64,000 bases of DNA, taken from contig CAZOMY010000006.1 of the NCBI GenBank assembly GCA_964581115.1, forward strand, positions 34,635-98,634, in the 5' to 3' direction. The notes under the pieces were generated by a model. It had not been told where the DNA came from, did not search any database, and saw only the letters and a program-made list of their open reading frames with translations. The stretch is from 2-02-FULL-55-14 sp964581115 (GTDB lineage: Bacteria > Bacteroidota > Ignavibacteria > UBA10030). Of this stretch, positions 1-8,837 are shown one piece after another; the first letter of the stretch is position 1, and every line of letters starts with the position of its first letter. A program made the translations under genes and the position numbers.

Positions 1-353
1 CGAGCTTGGTTCCCCGAGACGATCACCATGCGGCAGCCCGAATGGGCCAGGCGGAACTTGATCTCCGAAGGTTCTTCGATCTTGATCGAGAGCGGCACGT
101 TGATCCCCCCGGCGTACAGGATGCCAAGCTCGGACACGACCCAATCGTTGCGTCCTTCCGAGATGAGTCCCACACGGTCGCCGGGCTGTATCCCCATACT
201 CATCAATCCTGCAGCAGCGGCATGGACGCGCTCCTGGATTTGGCGGTATGTGAACGGTTGGTACCGGCCGTCGCGTTTCTCCCACATCAGAACGCTGTCG
301 CCGAACTTCTGAACACCGGTTTCGAGGAGCCAGGGAAGCGTGCGGGGGTTCAT
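1..353 (-). CDS. Long-chain acyl-CoA synthetase (AMP-binding), N-terminal part, runs off the left edge
   Basis: The minus-strand reading from an ATG at 353 gives about 117 residues beginning MNPRTLPWLLETGVQKFGDS and continuing through GDRVGLISEGRNDW and YAGGINVPLS. This is the typical N-terminus of AMP-dependent fatty acid-CoA ligases (FadD15-like ANL superfamily), which activate free fatty acids to acyl-CoA through an acyl-adenylate. The core AMP-binding P-loop and C-terminal domain lie outside the window, so substrate class is inferred from N-terminal similarity only. It is divergent from the GH3 gene at 580 and is probably unrelated to the sugar locus. The start follows a GGAAT stretch without a strong Shine-Dalgarno. 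Confidence 0.85.
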   Translation of the reverse strand, partial: MNPRTLPWLLETGVQKFGDSVLMWEKRDGRYQPFTYRQIQERVHAAAAGLMSMGIQPGDRVGLISEGRNDWVVSELGILYAGGINVPLSIKIEEPSEIKFRLAHSGCRMVIVSGNQA

Positions 354-543
354 GGGGGATTCCTAGTGTTGATGAACGTGGACGGAGTGTCCTTTCAACT
401 GCCGTGCCACAATGGCGGCACGGAACGACCGGGATTCTGAAGGGTCTTTGTGCTCAGCCGCGGAGCGATGCATTCATTCTCTGTTCTGAGAGGACGAGTT
501 CCAAGATTCGACAAGACCACGACCAGGATCGGAGATCGTCGGC

Positions 544-572
544 TTGACATTCGGAGAGTACAACCGTACATA
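544..572 (+). promoter_or_regulatory. Candidate sigma-70-type promoter of the GH3 gene
   Basis: TTGACA at 544-549 is followed after 17 bp by TACATA at 567-572. Transcription would start about 579, almost at the GH3 ATG (580), so the message would be nearly leaderless; indeed no Shine-Dalgarno precedes that ATG. A degenerate version of the LacI operator found at 2938 (matching outer arms GTA and TACAT, 9 of 16 positions) lies at 556-571 on the -10 element. The remaining 354-543 region holds only a small hairpin (CCGTGCC 402-408 / GGCACGG 417-423) and no gene that I can support. Confidence 0.35.
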
Positions 573-579
573 CTCAGCC

Positions 580-2838
580 ATGATGAACCTACGACGATGT
601 CTCCTTCGACCGCTGACGATGACTTCGGCGGTCCTGACGCTTGTCAACGCACAGCCGCAAACCGCAACGCCGTTCCGTTCGACGCCGGTGATCGAACGGC
701 GCGTTGACTCGCTCCTTTCACTGATGACGCTGGAGGAGAAGCTCGGCCAGCTGAATCAGCGATCGGCTCGTTGGAATACCGGACCTGGAAGGATGGACGC
801 AGACTCGACCATGCGTGCCTCTCTGCGCCGCGGGGAGATCGGGTCGTTCTTCAACATCACGGGTGCTGGGGCGACCACGGAGGTTCAGCGGATCGCGGTC
901 GAGGAGACCCGACTTCGCATTCCGCTCATCTTCGGACTTGATGTCATCCACGGCTATCGAACGATCTTTCCCATACCCTTGGCGGAGGCGGCGACGTTCG
1001 ATCCCACCCTGATTGAAGAGGCTTCGCGTGTGGCTGCCGTTGAAGCGACGGCGGCGGGCGTGCACTGGACATTTGCGCCAATGGTTGACATTGCCCGGGA
1101 TCCGCGATGGGGTCGGATCGCCGAAGGTGCCGGAGAGGATCCCTTTGTGGGCCGTCAGATGGCCGCCGCCCGCGTTCGCGGATTCCAGGGTCCTTCATTC
1201 AACGATCGGACGTCCCTCCTGGCGTGTGCAAAGCATTATGCGGCGTATGGCGGCGCCGAGGGGGGGCGCGACTACAACACCGTCGATGTTTCCGAGCGAA
1301 CGCTCCGGGATGTCTATCTACCGCCGTTCAAAGCCGCCGTCGATGCGGGCGCAGGTACGTTGATGGCTGCGTTCAACGAGATCGGCGGCGTGCCCAGCTC
1401 TGCGAATCCGTACCTGCTCCATCAGGTACTCCGGCGCGAGTGGGGGTTTCAAGGATTCGTCGTCAGCGACTGGACATCGGTGAATGAGCTTGTGTTGCAC
1501 GGCGCGGTTTCCGATCGCACCGAGGCCGGCATCGCAGCGCTGCGGTCGGGCGTCGACATGGACATGGAGTCGAAGATCTACGCGGATGAGCTGGTCGCCG
1601 CCGGACAGTCGGGGGCGTTGTCCGTCGCCGTCGTCGACGAGGCGGTCCGACGCGTTCTCCGGGTCAAGTTCGCGAAGGGACTGTTCGAGGATCCATACCG
1701 CGGGACCTCCGTTTCCGCTGAACGGGCGGCCATGGTGACCCCTGCTCATCGGGCGCTCGCGCGACGCGTCGCACAGCGGTCGATCGTGCTGCTGAAGAAT
1801 GAGCGCGGAACCCTGCCGTTGCGGACCGACCTTCGATCGATCGCGGTGATCGGACCGTTGGCGGCGAGCACATCCGACCCGCTCGGGTGCTGGGCCGGAC
1901 TGGGCGACACGACAGACGTGGTCAGTCTGTTGGAAGGGATCAAGCGGACGGTCGGCGGTAGGACCAAGGTCCGCTACGAACGGGGATGCGAGGTCGAAGA
2001 CGTATCGACGAAGGGATTTCCAAAGGCGTTGGCTGCCGCGCGGGCGTCGGAGGTGGTCGTGCTGGCCTTGGGCGAATCGCGCAACATGAGCGGCGAGGCA
2101 TCGAATCGATCGTCCCTTGACCTGCCGGGCGTTCAGCAACAGCTGTTGGAACAGGTTGTCTCCGTCGGCAAGCCGGTGGTCCTGGTACTTATGAACGGGC
2201 GGCCACTCTCCGTCACCTGGGCGGCGGAACATGTGCCGGCCATCGTCGAAGGTTGGTTTGGCGGCATCGAGGCGGGGAACGCGCTGGCCGACGTGCTCTT
2301 CGGCGCGGTCAACCCCAGTGGACGCCTGCCGGTATCCGTGCCCCGTTCGGTCGGGCAGGTCCCGTGCTATTACAATCACAAGAACACGGGCCGCCCGCCA
2401 TCCCAGGATCATTACACATCCAAGTATCTTGATCTGCCGGCCTCGCCGCTGTATCCGTTCGGATTCGGATTGTCATACACCTCCTTCCGATACGGAACCG
2501 TGGAACTCTCTTCGCCGTCGGTCGGCTGGAATGACACCCTGTGGGTATCGGTGAGCGTGACGAATGCGGGGACAAGGTCGGGGGAGGAGGTCGTACAGCT
2601 GTACATCCGTGATCGGGTGGGAAGCGTCACGCGACCGGTGAAAGAGCTCAAGGGTTTTCTGCGAATCAGCCTTGCCCAAGGAGCGACGACGACGGTGCGA
2701 TTCGCTCTGACGGCGGACGACCTGGCGTTCTGGAATGCCGAGATGCATTTCACGGCCGAGCCGGGTTGGTTCGACGTGATGGTCGGAGGCAATTCCGTCG
2801 ACACGCAGAGCGCGGCCTTTGAGCTCCGGCGTCGCTGA
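580..2838 (+). CDS. Secreted glycoside hydrolase family 3 beta-glucosidase (BglX-like)
   Basis: A 752-residue GH3 enzyme that removes terminal beta-glucosyl residues from oligosaccharides, probably in the periplasm. Residues 1-24 form a signal peptide ending VNA. The GH3 N-terminal barrel follows (KHYAAYGGAEGGRDYN, then the nucleophile Asp about 297 in GFVVSDW), then the alpha/beta sandwich with the likely acid/base Glu about 506 in MSGEASNRSSL, and a C-terminal fibronectin-III-like domain (GEEVVQLYIRD). Length and order match BglX-type enzymes. The start is the first of two adjacent ATGs before the signal peptide. It precedes a LacI regulator; similar GH3 enzymes in beta-1,2-glucan clusters act on sophoro-oligosaccharides, but linkage specificity cannot be read from the sequence. 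Confidence 0.93.
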   Translation: MMNLRRCLLRPLTMTSAVLTLVNAQPQTATPFRSTPVIERRVDSLLSLMTLEEKLGQLNQRSARWNTGPGRMDADSTMRASLRRGEIGSFFNITGAGATTEVQRIAVEETRLRIPLIFGLDVIHGYRTIFPIPLAEAATFDPTLIEEASRVAAVEATAAGVHWTFAPMVDIARDPRWGRIAEGAGEDPFVGRQMAAARVRGFQGPSFNDRTSLLACAKHYAAYGGAEGGRDYNTVDVSERTLRDVYLPPFKAAVDAGAGTLMAAFNEIGGVPSSANPYLLHQVLRREWGFQGFVVSDWTSVNELVLHGAVSDRTEAGIAALRSGVDMDMESKIYADELVAAGQSGALSVAVVDEAVRRVLRVKFAKGLFEDPYRGTSVSAERAAMVTPAHRALARRVAQRSIVLLKNERGTLPLRTDLRSIAVIGPLAASTSDPLGCWAGLGDTTDVVSLLEGIKRTVGGRTKVRYERGCEVEDVSTKGFPKALAAARASEVVVLALGESRNMSGEASNRSSLDLPGVQQQLLEQVVSVGKPVVLVLMNGRPLSVTWAAEHVPAIVEGWFGGIEAGNALADVLFGAVNPSGRLPVSVPRSVGQVPCYYNHKNTGRPPSQDHYTSKYLDLPASPLYPFGFGLSYTSFRYGTVELSSPSVGWNDTLWVSVSVTNAGTRSGEEVVQLYIRDRVGSVTRPVKELKGFLRISLAQGATTTVRFALTADDLAFWNAEMHFTAEPGWFDVMVGGNSVDTQSAAFELRRR

Positions 2839-2897
2839 ATCGGCTCATTGTCCCGGCCTGGCGGGTAGGCGACCGGTCGGGTGATCGTCGGGGGGGC

Positions 2898-2926
2898 TTG
2901 ACAAGAACCCCGAAAAGTCCTAATTT
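2898..2926 (+). promoter_or_regulatory. Promoter of the LacI-type regulator gene
   Basis: TTGACA at 2898-2903, a 17-bp spacer, then TAATTT at 2921-2926 form a near-ideal sigma-70-type promoter; the -10 also resembles the Bacteroidota TAnnTTTG element. The predicted start site (about 2933) lies immediately before the palindromic operator, an arrangement typical of autorepression by a LacI-family protein. Confidence 0.6.
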
Positions 2927-2937
2927 GCCGCCGTCAA

Positions 2938-2953
2938 ATGTAAACGTTTACAT
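2938..2953. promoter_or_regulatory. Perfect 16-bp LacI-family operator
   Basis: ATGTAAACGTTTACAT is an exact palindrome with the central CG typical of LacI/GalR-family operators. It lies 33 bp before the regulator's ATG, just after its predicted transcription start. Binding there would block transcription, so the regulator is probably autoregulated. I noticed no second perfect copy in the window; a degenerate one lies at 556-571. Confidence 0.72.
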
Positions 2954-2986
2954 CACCAACGGTATGGACCGGCGCAGGGACGGCCG

Positions 2987-4039
2987 ATGCGATCTACGAT
3001 CAAGGATGTCGCCGAGCAGGCGAAGGTTTCGATCGCCACCGTTTCGCGGGCCTTCAACGAAGAGGGGAAGGTCCGCGAGGGAACGCGACAGCGCATCCTC
3101 GCCGTGGCGCAGAAGCTGAAGTACACGCCCAACGCCGCGGCACGCAATCTCATCATGAACCGGACCGAGGCGATCGGATTGCTGTTGCCCGACCTCCACG
3201 GCGAGTTCTTTTCGGAGATCATTCGCGGCGCCGACGAGGCGGCCCAGGAGCGCCGCCACCATCTGATCGTCTCCAGCTCGCACAACGACCGCTCCGAGAT
3301 CGAGGCGGCCCTCCGCTTCATGCGAGGGCGCGTCGACGGACTCGTGATCATGTCTCCCCAGATCGAGTCCGACTTGCTTCTGGCGAACCTCTCGAAGTCC
3401 CTGCCCGTCGTCCTCCTCAACTGCCGGCTTGAGAACACGGTTTACGACACGATCACGGTCGACGGCTACGGCGGGTCGCGCGACATGGTCGGATATCTCA
3501 TTTCGCAAGGCCACCGGCGGATCGCGATCATCAAAGGCGGCGATAACAACTTTGAGGCCCTGGAACGTCTCCGCGGATATCGCGCGGCACTCATTGCGGC
3601 CGGCATCCGTCCGGAGCGGCAATTGGAACTCTCGGGCGATTTCACCGAGGCTTCCGGCTACGATGCGGCTCGCCGTCTTCTGGCGATGCACCCGCATCCG
3701 ACGGCCGTGTTCGCATCCAATGACTCCATGGCCATCGGAGCCATTGGCGCGTTCCACGAACATGGCATCCGGATCCCTCAGCAGGTCTCGATGTGCGGGT
3801 TCGATGATATTCCGATCGCGAAGTACATCCGCCCGGCCTTGTCAAGCGTCCATGTGCCGATCCACGATATGGGTCGCATGGCCGTGAACCGGCTGTTGGA
3901 CCGGGTCGAAAAAAGGATGCGAAAGCATCCGGCGCACATTCTTGTCCCGACGGGACTCGCCGTTCGCGCCTCCATCCGCCGGCTGTCGGGATCCGGCGTG
4001 CGGGCTTCCACGGTGCGGGCAACGACATCGAAGAAGTAA
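2987..4039 (+). CDS. LacI-family transcriptional regulator of the sugar locus
   Basis: 350 residues with an N-terminal LacI helix-turn-helix (TIKDVAEQAKVSIATVSRAF, about residues 3-22) and hinge, then a periplasmic-binding-protein-like effector domain (GLLLPDLHGEFFSEIIRGAD; FASNDSMAIGA; VSMCGFDDIPIAKYI). The family binds palindromic operators as a dimer or tetramer and releases DNA when a sugar or sugar phosphate binds. The perfect palindrome just upstream and the flanking glycosidase genes make it the likely local repressor. The inducer is unknown; a short beta-gluco-oligosaccharide such as sophorose would fit the neighbours. ATG at 2987 is the only start that keeps the full HTH. Confidence 0.95.
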   Translation: MRSTIKDVAEQAKVSIATVSRAFNEEGKVREGTRQRILAVAQKLKYTPNAAARNLIMNRTEAIGLLLPDLHGEFFSEIIRGADEAAQERRHHLIVSSSHNDRSEIEAALRFMRGRVDGLVIMSPQIESDLLLANLSKSLPVVLLNCRLENTVYDTITVDGYGGSRDMVGYLISQGHRRIAIIKGGDNNFEALERLRGYRAALIAAGIRPERQLELSGDFTEASGYDAARRLLAMHPHPTAVFASNDSMAIGAIGAFHEHGIRIPQQVSMCGFDDIPIAKYIRPALSSVHVPIHDMGRMAVNRLLDRVEKRMRKHPAHILVPTGLAVRASIRRLSGSGVRASTVRATTSKK

Positions 4040-4101
4040 TCGCCACGACCATCACGGCAGTATCGTACGCATTCACTCACCCCACTCATAGGAGGCATGG
4101 T

Positions 4102-6063
4102 ATGAATCTCCGTTCACACCTGACGCTGCTGGTTGTCTTGACGGCTGTGCTGACCGCCGCCGTGCTGGGCCAGCCGGTCCGGAAAGACGCCGTCTGGGCC
4201 CGAACGGTCCCGGCCGGTACGATCACGCTCGACGGCATGTTGAATGAAGCCGCGTGGGCGACGGCCGAGTCGGTCGAGGTCCGATGGGGCAACGTTCACA
4301 CGGCGCACGAACCGGGCAGCGGCTATCGGGTCGAGCAAGGTACGTCGACCCCGACCGACCCGACGAATGCCATGATCAAGTTCCTCGTGTCGAGCGACAA
4401 CAAGATGTACGTCGCCGTCTGGGCGAAGGACAGCTCGATCGGCGGCGGATTGTTCAACAAGTTCGACGGTCTCCTGATGAACATCCGCGACCGTTCAAAG
4501 CCGGACCGCCCCGTTCCGCCGTTTGAGTACTTCTATGGATGGGTGACGGAAGGATGGGCCGACCCGACGACGGGCAATGTCGGCGCCTCTCCCGGCTTCT
4601 TCGGATGGGCCGGCGGGAAGCGGACCGATTCGACCGGCGGAGTGAAAAACGCCGACATCTGGGATGCCGTCACCAAGGTCTACGGAGTCTCCAACAGCGA
4701 CACGCTGGCCAACGGCACGCTGACGAGGGATACCGCGTGGGTCACGGAGCTGATGTTCAACCTCACCTTGCGCGGATACGACGTCACGCAGCCGAGCGGA
4801 GACATCGTGATGTACAACATCTCCATCTACGACGCCGACTGGCAGTGGCCGCTCGACACGGTCAAGTTCGCGGGCAATCGTACCTGGCTCCAGGGTCCGT
4901 GGGGCAATGGCAACGGGCACAATCACCTCCGCATCTTCGCCCGTCCGACGGTCACGCCGACATCGGGCGCCGTACCGGCCGTGAACCCGGATTTCGTGAT
5001 CCCGCAAGCAAGCGCCAATCCGACGATCGACGGCAACCTGAGCGACGCCGTCTGGTCGCAGTTCGGCTCGGAGCGTACGTTGAAGATCAAGTACGGCGAT
5101 AACGCGCTGCGGAGTTCATACAAGTACACCATGCCCTATCGCAGCGGACAGTACCAGCCGTCCGTGTACGGCGCCAAGCCCGACGTGCTGGATCCTGCTG
5201 AAGCCGACGTCAAGATGTTCTTCAACGGCGACACGCTCTACATCGGAGTCGACGTGAAGGACAACGTCGTCCAATACCGGCCGGAGTTTGACCGTCAGGA
5301 CGGCTTCCGGCTGATGATCAAGGACCGGACAAAGCGTGTCGACGGTGAGTACCACCTTGAAGGCTACGAGCTCTACGTTCGGGTCGATACGAGCGCGAAG
5401 GGCTATGCGCTCGACGGTTTTGCGGCGGTGCTCGACGCGGATACCTTCTCCACAACCGCGATGCGGGGAAGCAAGATCCGCCTGGCCCTGAAGTCCGGGA
5501 CGACGGTCGATACGGTCGCCGCGACGAATGACAATGGCTACTCCATCGAGATGAAGATCAACCTGCGGGCGCTCGGGTATGCCGCAGGCCGCGGCGACGG
5601 CATCGTCTATTTCGGCGCTCTGGTGAACGACGGCGATACCTTCGGCAACACCGGCATTCCGCCGTACGGCAATCGTGTCTGGTACGCGCAAGAAGGCTCC
5701 TGGCCTGATGGCCCCGCCTTTGCGTACATGAATCCCAGCGCCACGACGGATGTGGCGGAAGGAGGCACGGCCGTTCCGGGTGAATTCCGTCTCTACGGCT
5801 CGTACCCGAACCCGTTCAACCCTGAAGCAAAGATCGAATTCGCGATTCCAATGCGGTCGAACGTGAGGGTCAACGTGTATGACCTGCTTGGACGCATGGT
5901 TGACAGTCAGACGCTGACGATGTTGTCGGCCGGGCGCCATGCCCATCTGTTCAACGGCGCTTCGTTGGCTTCGGGTGTCTACTTCTACCAGGTCCAGTTG
6001 CTCGACCTGACGACGAACAACGTCCTCGACATGAAGTCGGGACGGATGCTTCTCGTGAAGTGA
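4102..6063 (+). CDS. T9SS-exported protein with two CBM9-like domains
   Basis: 653 residues: signal peptide about 1-24, two repeated beta-sandwich modules each opening with a TIDG-N/LDG-type start (ITLDGMLNEAAW about residue 36; PTIDGNLSDAVW about 307), as in carbohydrate-binding family 9-like domains, and a C-terminal type A T9SS sorting domain from about 560 (SYPNPFNP, later VYDLLGR and LASGVYFYQVQ). It is probably a surface glycan-binding protein that captures polysaccharide for the TonB system encoded next. No catalytic signature is visible. A good Shine-Dalgarno (AGGAGG, about 4090) fixes the ATG. First structural gene after the LacI regulator. Confidence 0.85.
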   Translation: MNLRSHLTLLVVLTAVLTAAVLGQPVRKDAVWARTVPAGTITLDGMLNEAAWATAESVEVRWGNVHTAHEPGSGYRVEQGTSTPTDPTNAMIKFLVSSDNKMYVAVWAKDSSIGGGLFNKFDGLLMNIRDRSKPDRPVPPFEYFYGWVTEGWADPTTGNVGASPGFFGWAGGKRTDSTGGVKNADIWDAVTKVYGVSNSDTLANGTLTRDTAWVTELMFNLTLRGYDVTQPSGDIVMYNISIYDADWQWPLDTVKFAGNRTWLQGPWGNGNGHNHLRIFARPTVTPTSGAVPAVNPDFVIPQASANPTIDGNLSDAVWSQFGSERTLKIKYGDNALRSSYKYTMPYRSGQYQPSVYGAKPDVLDPAEADVKMFFNGDTLYIGVDVKDNVVQYRPEFDRQDGFRLMIKDRTKRVDGEYHLEGYELYVRVDTSAKGYALDGFAAVLDADTFSTTAMRGSKIRLALKSGTTVDTVAATNDNGYSIEMKINLRALGYAAGRGDGIVYFGALVNDGDTFGNTGIPPYGNRVWYAQEGSWPDGPAFAYMNPSATTDVAEGGTAVPGEFRLYGSYPNPFNPEAKIEFAIPMRSNVRVNVYDLLGRMVDSQTLTMLSAGRHAHLFNGASLASGVYFYQVQLLDLTTNNVLDMKSGRMLLVK

Positions 6064-6095
6064 TCGAAGGACCGGGATCCCTCCCGGCCCCGGTC

Positions 6096-6124
6096 GGAGG
6101 GGGCGCCACCACGGCGCTCCCTCC
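6096..6124 (+). other. Strong intercistronic hairpin before the TonB receptor gene
   Basis: GGAGGGGGCGCC (6096-6107) and GGCGCTCCCTCC (6113-6124) can form a 12-bp stem with one G-U pair and a 5-nt loop. There is no T-tract, so it is not a classical terminator; it may stabilise the upstream mRNA or attenuate read-through into the receptor gene. Confidence 0.5.
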
Positions 6125-6169
6125 AACGCCGGGGATGCCACGTACCACTCCTCTGCCTCGAGGTGCCTC

Positions 6170-8833
6170 ATGCTCACGGCTCGCCGACCGTGTCCCTCGC
6201 CATTCTTCCTGTCCGCCGTCGTGGCGGTCCTCTTCCTCGGTGCCCCCGCCGCACACGCAGAGACGCGCGGCAAGCTCACCGGAACGATCACCGATGCCCG
6301 GACGCGAGAGCCGCTCATCGGCGTGAACATCGTGCTCGCCGGCACCGCCATGGGCGCGGCCACGGATCCCGATGGCGTCTTCCTGATCTTGAACGTGCCC
6401 GCCGGAACCTACGAAGTGCGCATCAGCAGCATCGGCTACAGCACCCGCGTGGTACGGGATGTCCGGATCAACGCCGGGCAGACGACCACGCTGAACGAGG
6501 CCCTGACGGAAGAGGTGGTGCAGGGACAGGAAGTGATCGTCGTCGCGACGCGCCCCGTCGTGGACACGCGCCAGACGAGCGCGGTGAGCATTCTCGACCG
6601 GAAGGATATCAGTGCGCTTCCCGTTCAGGAGCTCAACGATATTGTCAACCTGCAGGCCGGCGTCGTCGACGGGCACTTCCGCGGCGGTCGGGTGGGCGAG
6701 GTGCAGTATCAGGTGGACGGCGTTTCGATCAACAACCCCTATGACAACTCCGCCAGCATTCGCATCGATAAATCCATCCTGCAGGAAGTGCAGGTCGTGA
6801 GCGGCACCTTCGACGCTGAATACGGCCAGGCCATGAGCGGCGTCGTGAATGCGGTACTCCGCAGCGGCTCCACCGACCGCTTTGAGTACAGCGTGGAAAT
6901 GTTCGGAGGCGACTATACGGGGAGCGTCTCACGCTTTCCCCATATCGACCGGATCAGTCCCGCGGCCATCCAAAGCTACCAGTTCAGCCTCAGCGGCCCG
7001 ACGCCGCTTCCTTCGACGACGTTCCTGCTCAGTGTGCGACGCTACACCGATGACGGATACCTCTACGGTCAACGCCGGTTCTCGCCGTTCGATACCTCAC
7101 GGCCCGGGGAAGGGGCGTTCTATCCGACCGGCGACAACGCCCTCGTGCCGATGAGCTTCTTCCGCGAATGGTCGGGTCAGGCGAAGATCGCCACGAGGAT
7201 CTCGGGCGACATGCAGCTCAGCTATCAAGCGGTCTTCAACCGGAGCGAGCGCGGGTCCTACAGCTACGGCTGGCGTCTCAATCCCGACGGCCTCAAACAG
7301 CCCCGCAGCCTCGCGCTGGTCCATGGGCTTGACTGGACGCACACTCTTTCGCAAACGATGTTCTACACCTTCAGCCTGAGGCAGAACTACTTCGACTACA
7401 AGGATGTCAAGTACGATGACATCAACGATCCACGCTACTACACCGCCAAAGGTCCCGTCTCCGATGCCAACTATGAGTACGGCGCCGTCATCCAGGGCGT
7501 TGATCTCGGCAGGTTCATGCAGCGGACGGATTCGTACGTTGCCAAGGGAAGCCTCACCTGGCAGGCTACTCGTATCCATCTCCTGAAGGCGGGCTTTGAA
7601 GCGCAGGGAGCCGCCATTCAGTTCGGTCCTCCGGGGATCCTCATCGCCAGCACGAATGCGCAGGGCGTGCAGGTGATCACGCCGTTCGTCAACCATCCCG
7701 AGCAGCCTCGCATTGTGTCGAACCATCCCCTGTGGTTCTCGTCGTTCGTCCAGGACAAGATGGAGTTCACCGACTTACTTGTGCGCGCCGGCGCCCGGCT
7801 TGAATTGTTCCATGCCCGGACGACCATCCCCGGCGATCTTGCGAATCCCGCGAACGCCATCCCCGGCGCTCCGGTCAAGGTGCCCGTCGGCACAACCATC
7901 AAGGCGTCGTTGGCGCCGCGACTCGGGATCTCCTATCCCATCACCGATCTGGCATCCGTGTTCTTCTCGTACGGCCACTTCTATCAGTATCCCGCGCTGA
8001 GCAATCTGTTCGCGAACAACGACTATTCCGTCCTGCGGAATCTGCAGGCGGGCGGCATCAGCTATGGGGTCATGGGCAATCCCGACCTCCGTCCCGAACG
8101 GACCACGCAATACGAATTCGGATACAAAGGGGCGCTGACCGAGGCCTTCGGACTCGACGTGAGCGTCTACTACAAAGATATCAGGGACCTGTTGGGCGTC
8201 GAGTTCGTTTCGACTTACACAGCGGCCGAATACGCGCGGTTCACGAACGTTGATTTCGGGAACGTGGCCGGAGCAACGCTGGCGCTTGACTATCGGGCCG
8301 GCATCCTGAGCGCTTCGCTGGACTACACGTTTCAGACGGCCCTCGGAAACTCGTCCGATCCGCGCGAGACGGCGACTCGCGCGGCCGCCGGAGAGGACCC
8401 GCGGCCGCGTGTGGTGCCGCTGGGTTGGGATCAGCGCCACACGCTCAACGCCGTCCTCGGCCTGAGCGAAGCGGGAAGCTATTCCGCCACCGTCATCGCC
8501 CGTTTCCAGAGCGGCCAGCCCTATACGCCCGTTCTAACGGCCGGGTTCGGCGGAGACATTGAGACGAATTCAGGCAAGAAATCGGCGTCGGTGATCGTTG
8601 ACATGCGCACGGAGAAACAGCTTGACCTCTTCGGAGTGCGCTTGACCGTTTTCAGCCGAATCCAGAATCTGTTCGGCGCCACCTTTTCGAACGGGTTCAT
8701 CTTTGCCAGCACCGGGTCGCCCGACTACAGCCTCGTTCCCGCGGTCGATCGCAACACCCTGGCCGACCCCAGCCGCTTCTACGCTCCCCGGCGGATCGAG
8801 ATCGGTCTTTCCTTCGGCGGTTCTTCGGAGTGA
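6170..8833 (+). CDS. TonB-dependent outer-membrane receptor with carboxypeptidase-regulatory-like N-domain
   Basis: 887 residues. Signal peptide to about residue 28 (PAAHA), a CarboxypepD_reg-like beta-sandwich about 33-115 (GKLTGTITDARTREPLIGVN; DGVFLILNVPAGTYEVRIS), the plug domain about 120-235 (VQYQVDGVSINNPYDNSAS; FDAEYGQAMSGVVNAVLRSG), then a beta-barrel with many aromatic strands (GNPDLRPERTTQYEFGYKG). It should import an oligosaccharide across the outer membrane using TonB/ExbBD energy. No SusD follows; an FN3-containing surface protein and a PorV-like protein come next instead. The ATG at 6170 is preceded by GAGGTG at 6160-6165. Substrate is inferred from context only. Confidence 0.92.
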   Translation: MLTARRPCPSPFFLSAVVAVLFLGAPAAHAETRGKLTGTITDARTREPLIGVNIVLAGTAMGAATDPDGVFLILNVPAGTYEVRISSIGYSTRVVRDVRINAGQTTTLNEALTEEVVQGQEVIVVATRPVVDTRQTSAVSILDRKDISALPVQELNDIVNLQAGVVDGHFRGGRVGEVQYQVDGVSINNPYDNSASIRIDKSILQEVQVVSGTFDAEYGQAMSGVVNAVLRSGSTDRFEYSVEMFGGDYTGSVSRFPHIDRISPAAIQSYQFSLSGPTPLPSTTFLLSVRRYTDDGYLYGQRRFSPFDTSRPGEGAFYPTGDNALVPMSFFREWSGQAKIATRISGDMQLSYQAVFNRSERGSYSYGWRLNPDGLKQPRSLALVHGLDWTHTLSQTMFYTFSLRQNYFDYKDVKYDDINDPRYYTAKGPVSDANYEYGAVIQGVDLGRFMQRTDSYVAKGSLTWQATRIHLLKAGFEAQGAAIQFGPPGILIASTNAQGVQVITPFVNHPEQPRIVSNHPLWFSSFVQDKMEFTDLLVRAGARLELFHARTTIPGDLANPANAIPGAPVKVPVGTTIKASLAPRLGISYPITDLASVFFSYGHFYQYPALSNLFANNDYSVLRNLQAGGISYGVMGNPDLRPERTTQYEFGYKGALTEAFGLDVSVYYKDIRDLLGVEFVSTYTAAEYARFTNVDFGNVAGATLALDYRAGILSASLDYTFQTALGNSSDPRETATRAAAGEDPRPRVVPLGWDQRHTLNAVLGLSEAGSYSATVIARFQSGQPYTPVLTAGFGGDIETNSGKKSASVIVDMRTEKQLDLFGVRLTVFSRIQNLFGATFSNGFIFASTGSPDYSLVPAVDRNTLADPSRFYAPRRIEIGLSFGGSSE

Positions 8834-8837
8834 CGCT

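Noticed and set aside
402..423. Hairpin as a terminator for the acyl-CoA synthetase gene
   Set aside because: It lies upstream of that gene's start (minus strand) and has no T-tract, so cannot terminate it; at most a leader structure.
450..707. Small plus-strand open frame before the GH3 gene
   Set aside because: It overlaps the GH3 leader in another frame and has low-complexity composition without a ribosome site or motif.
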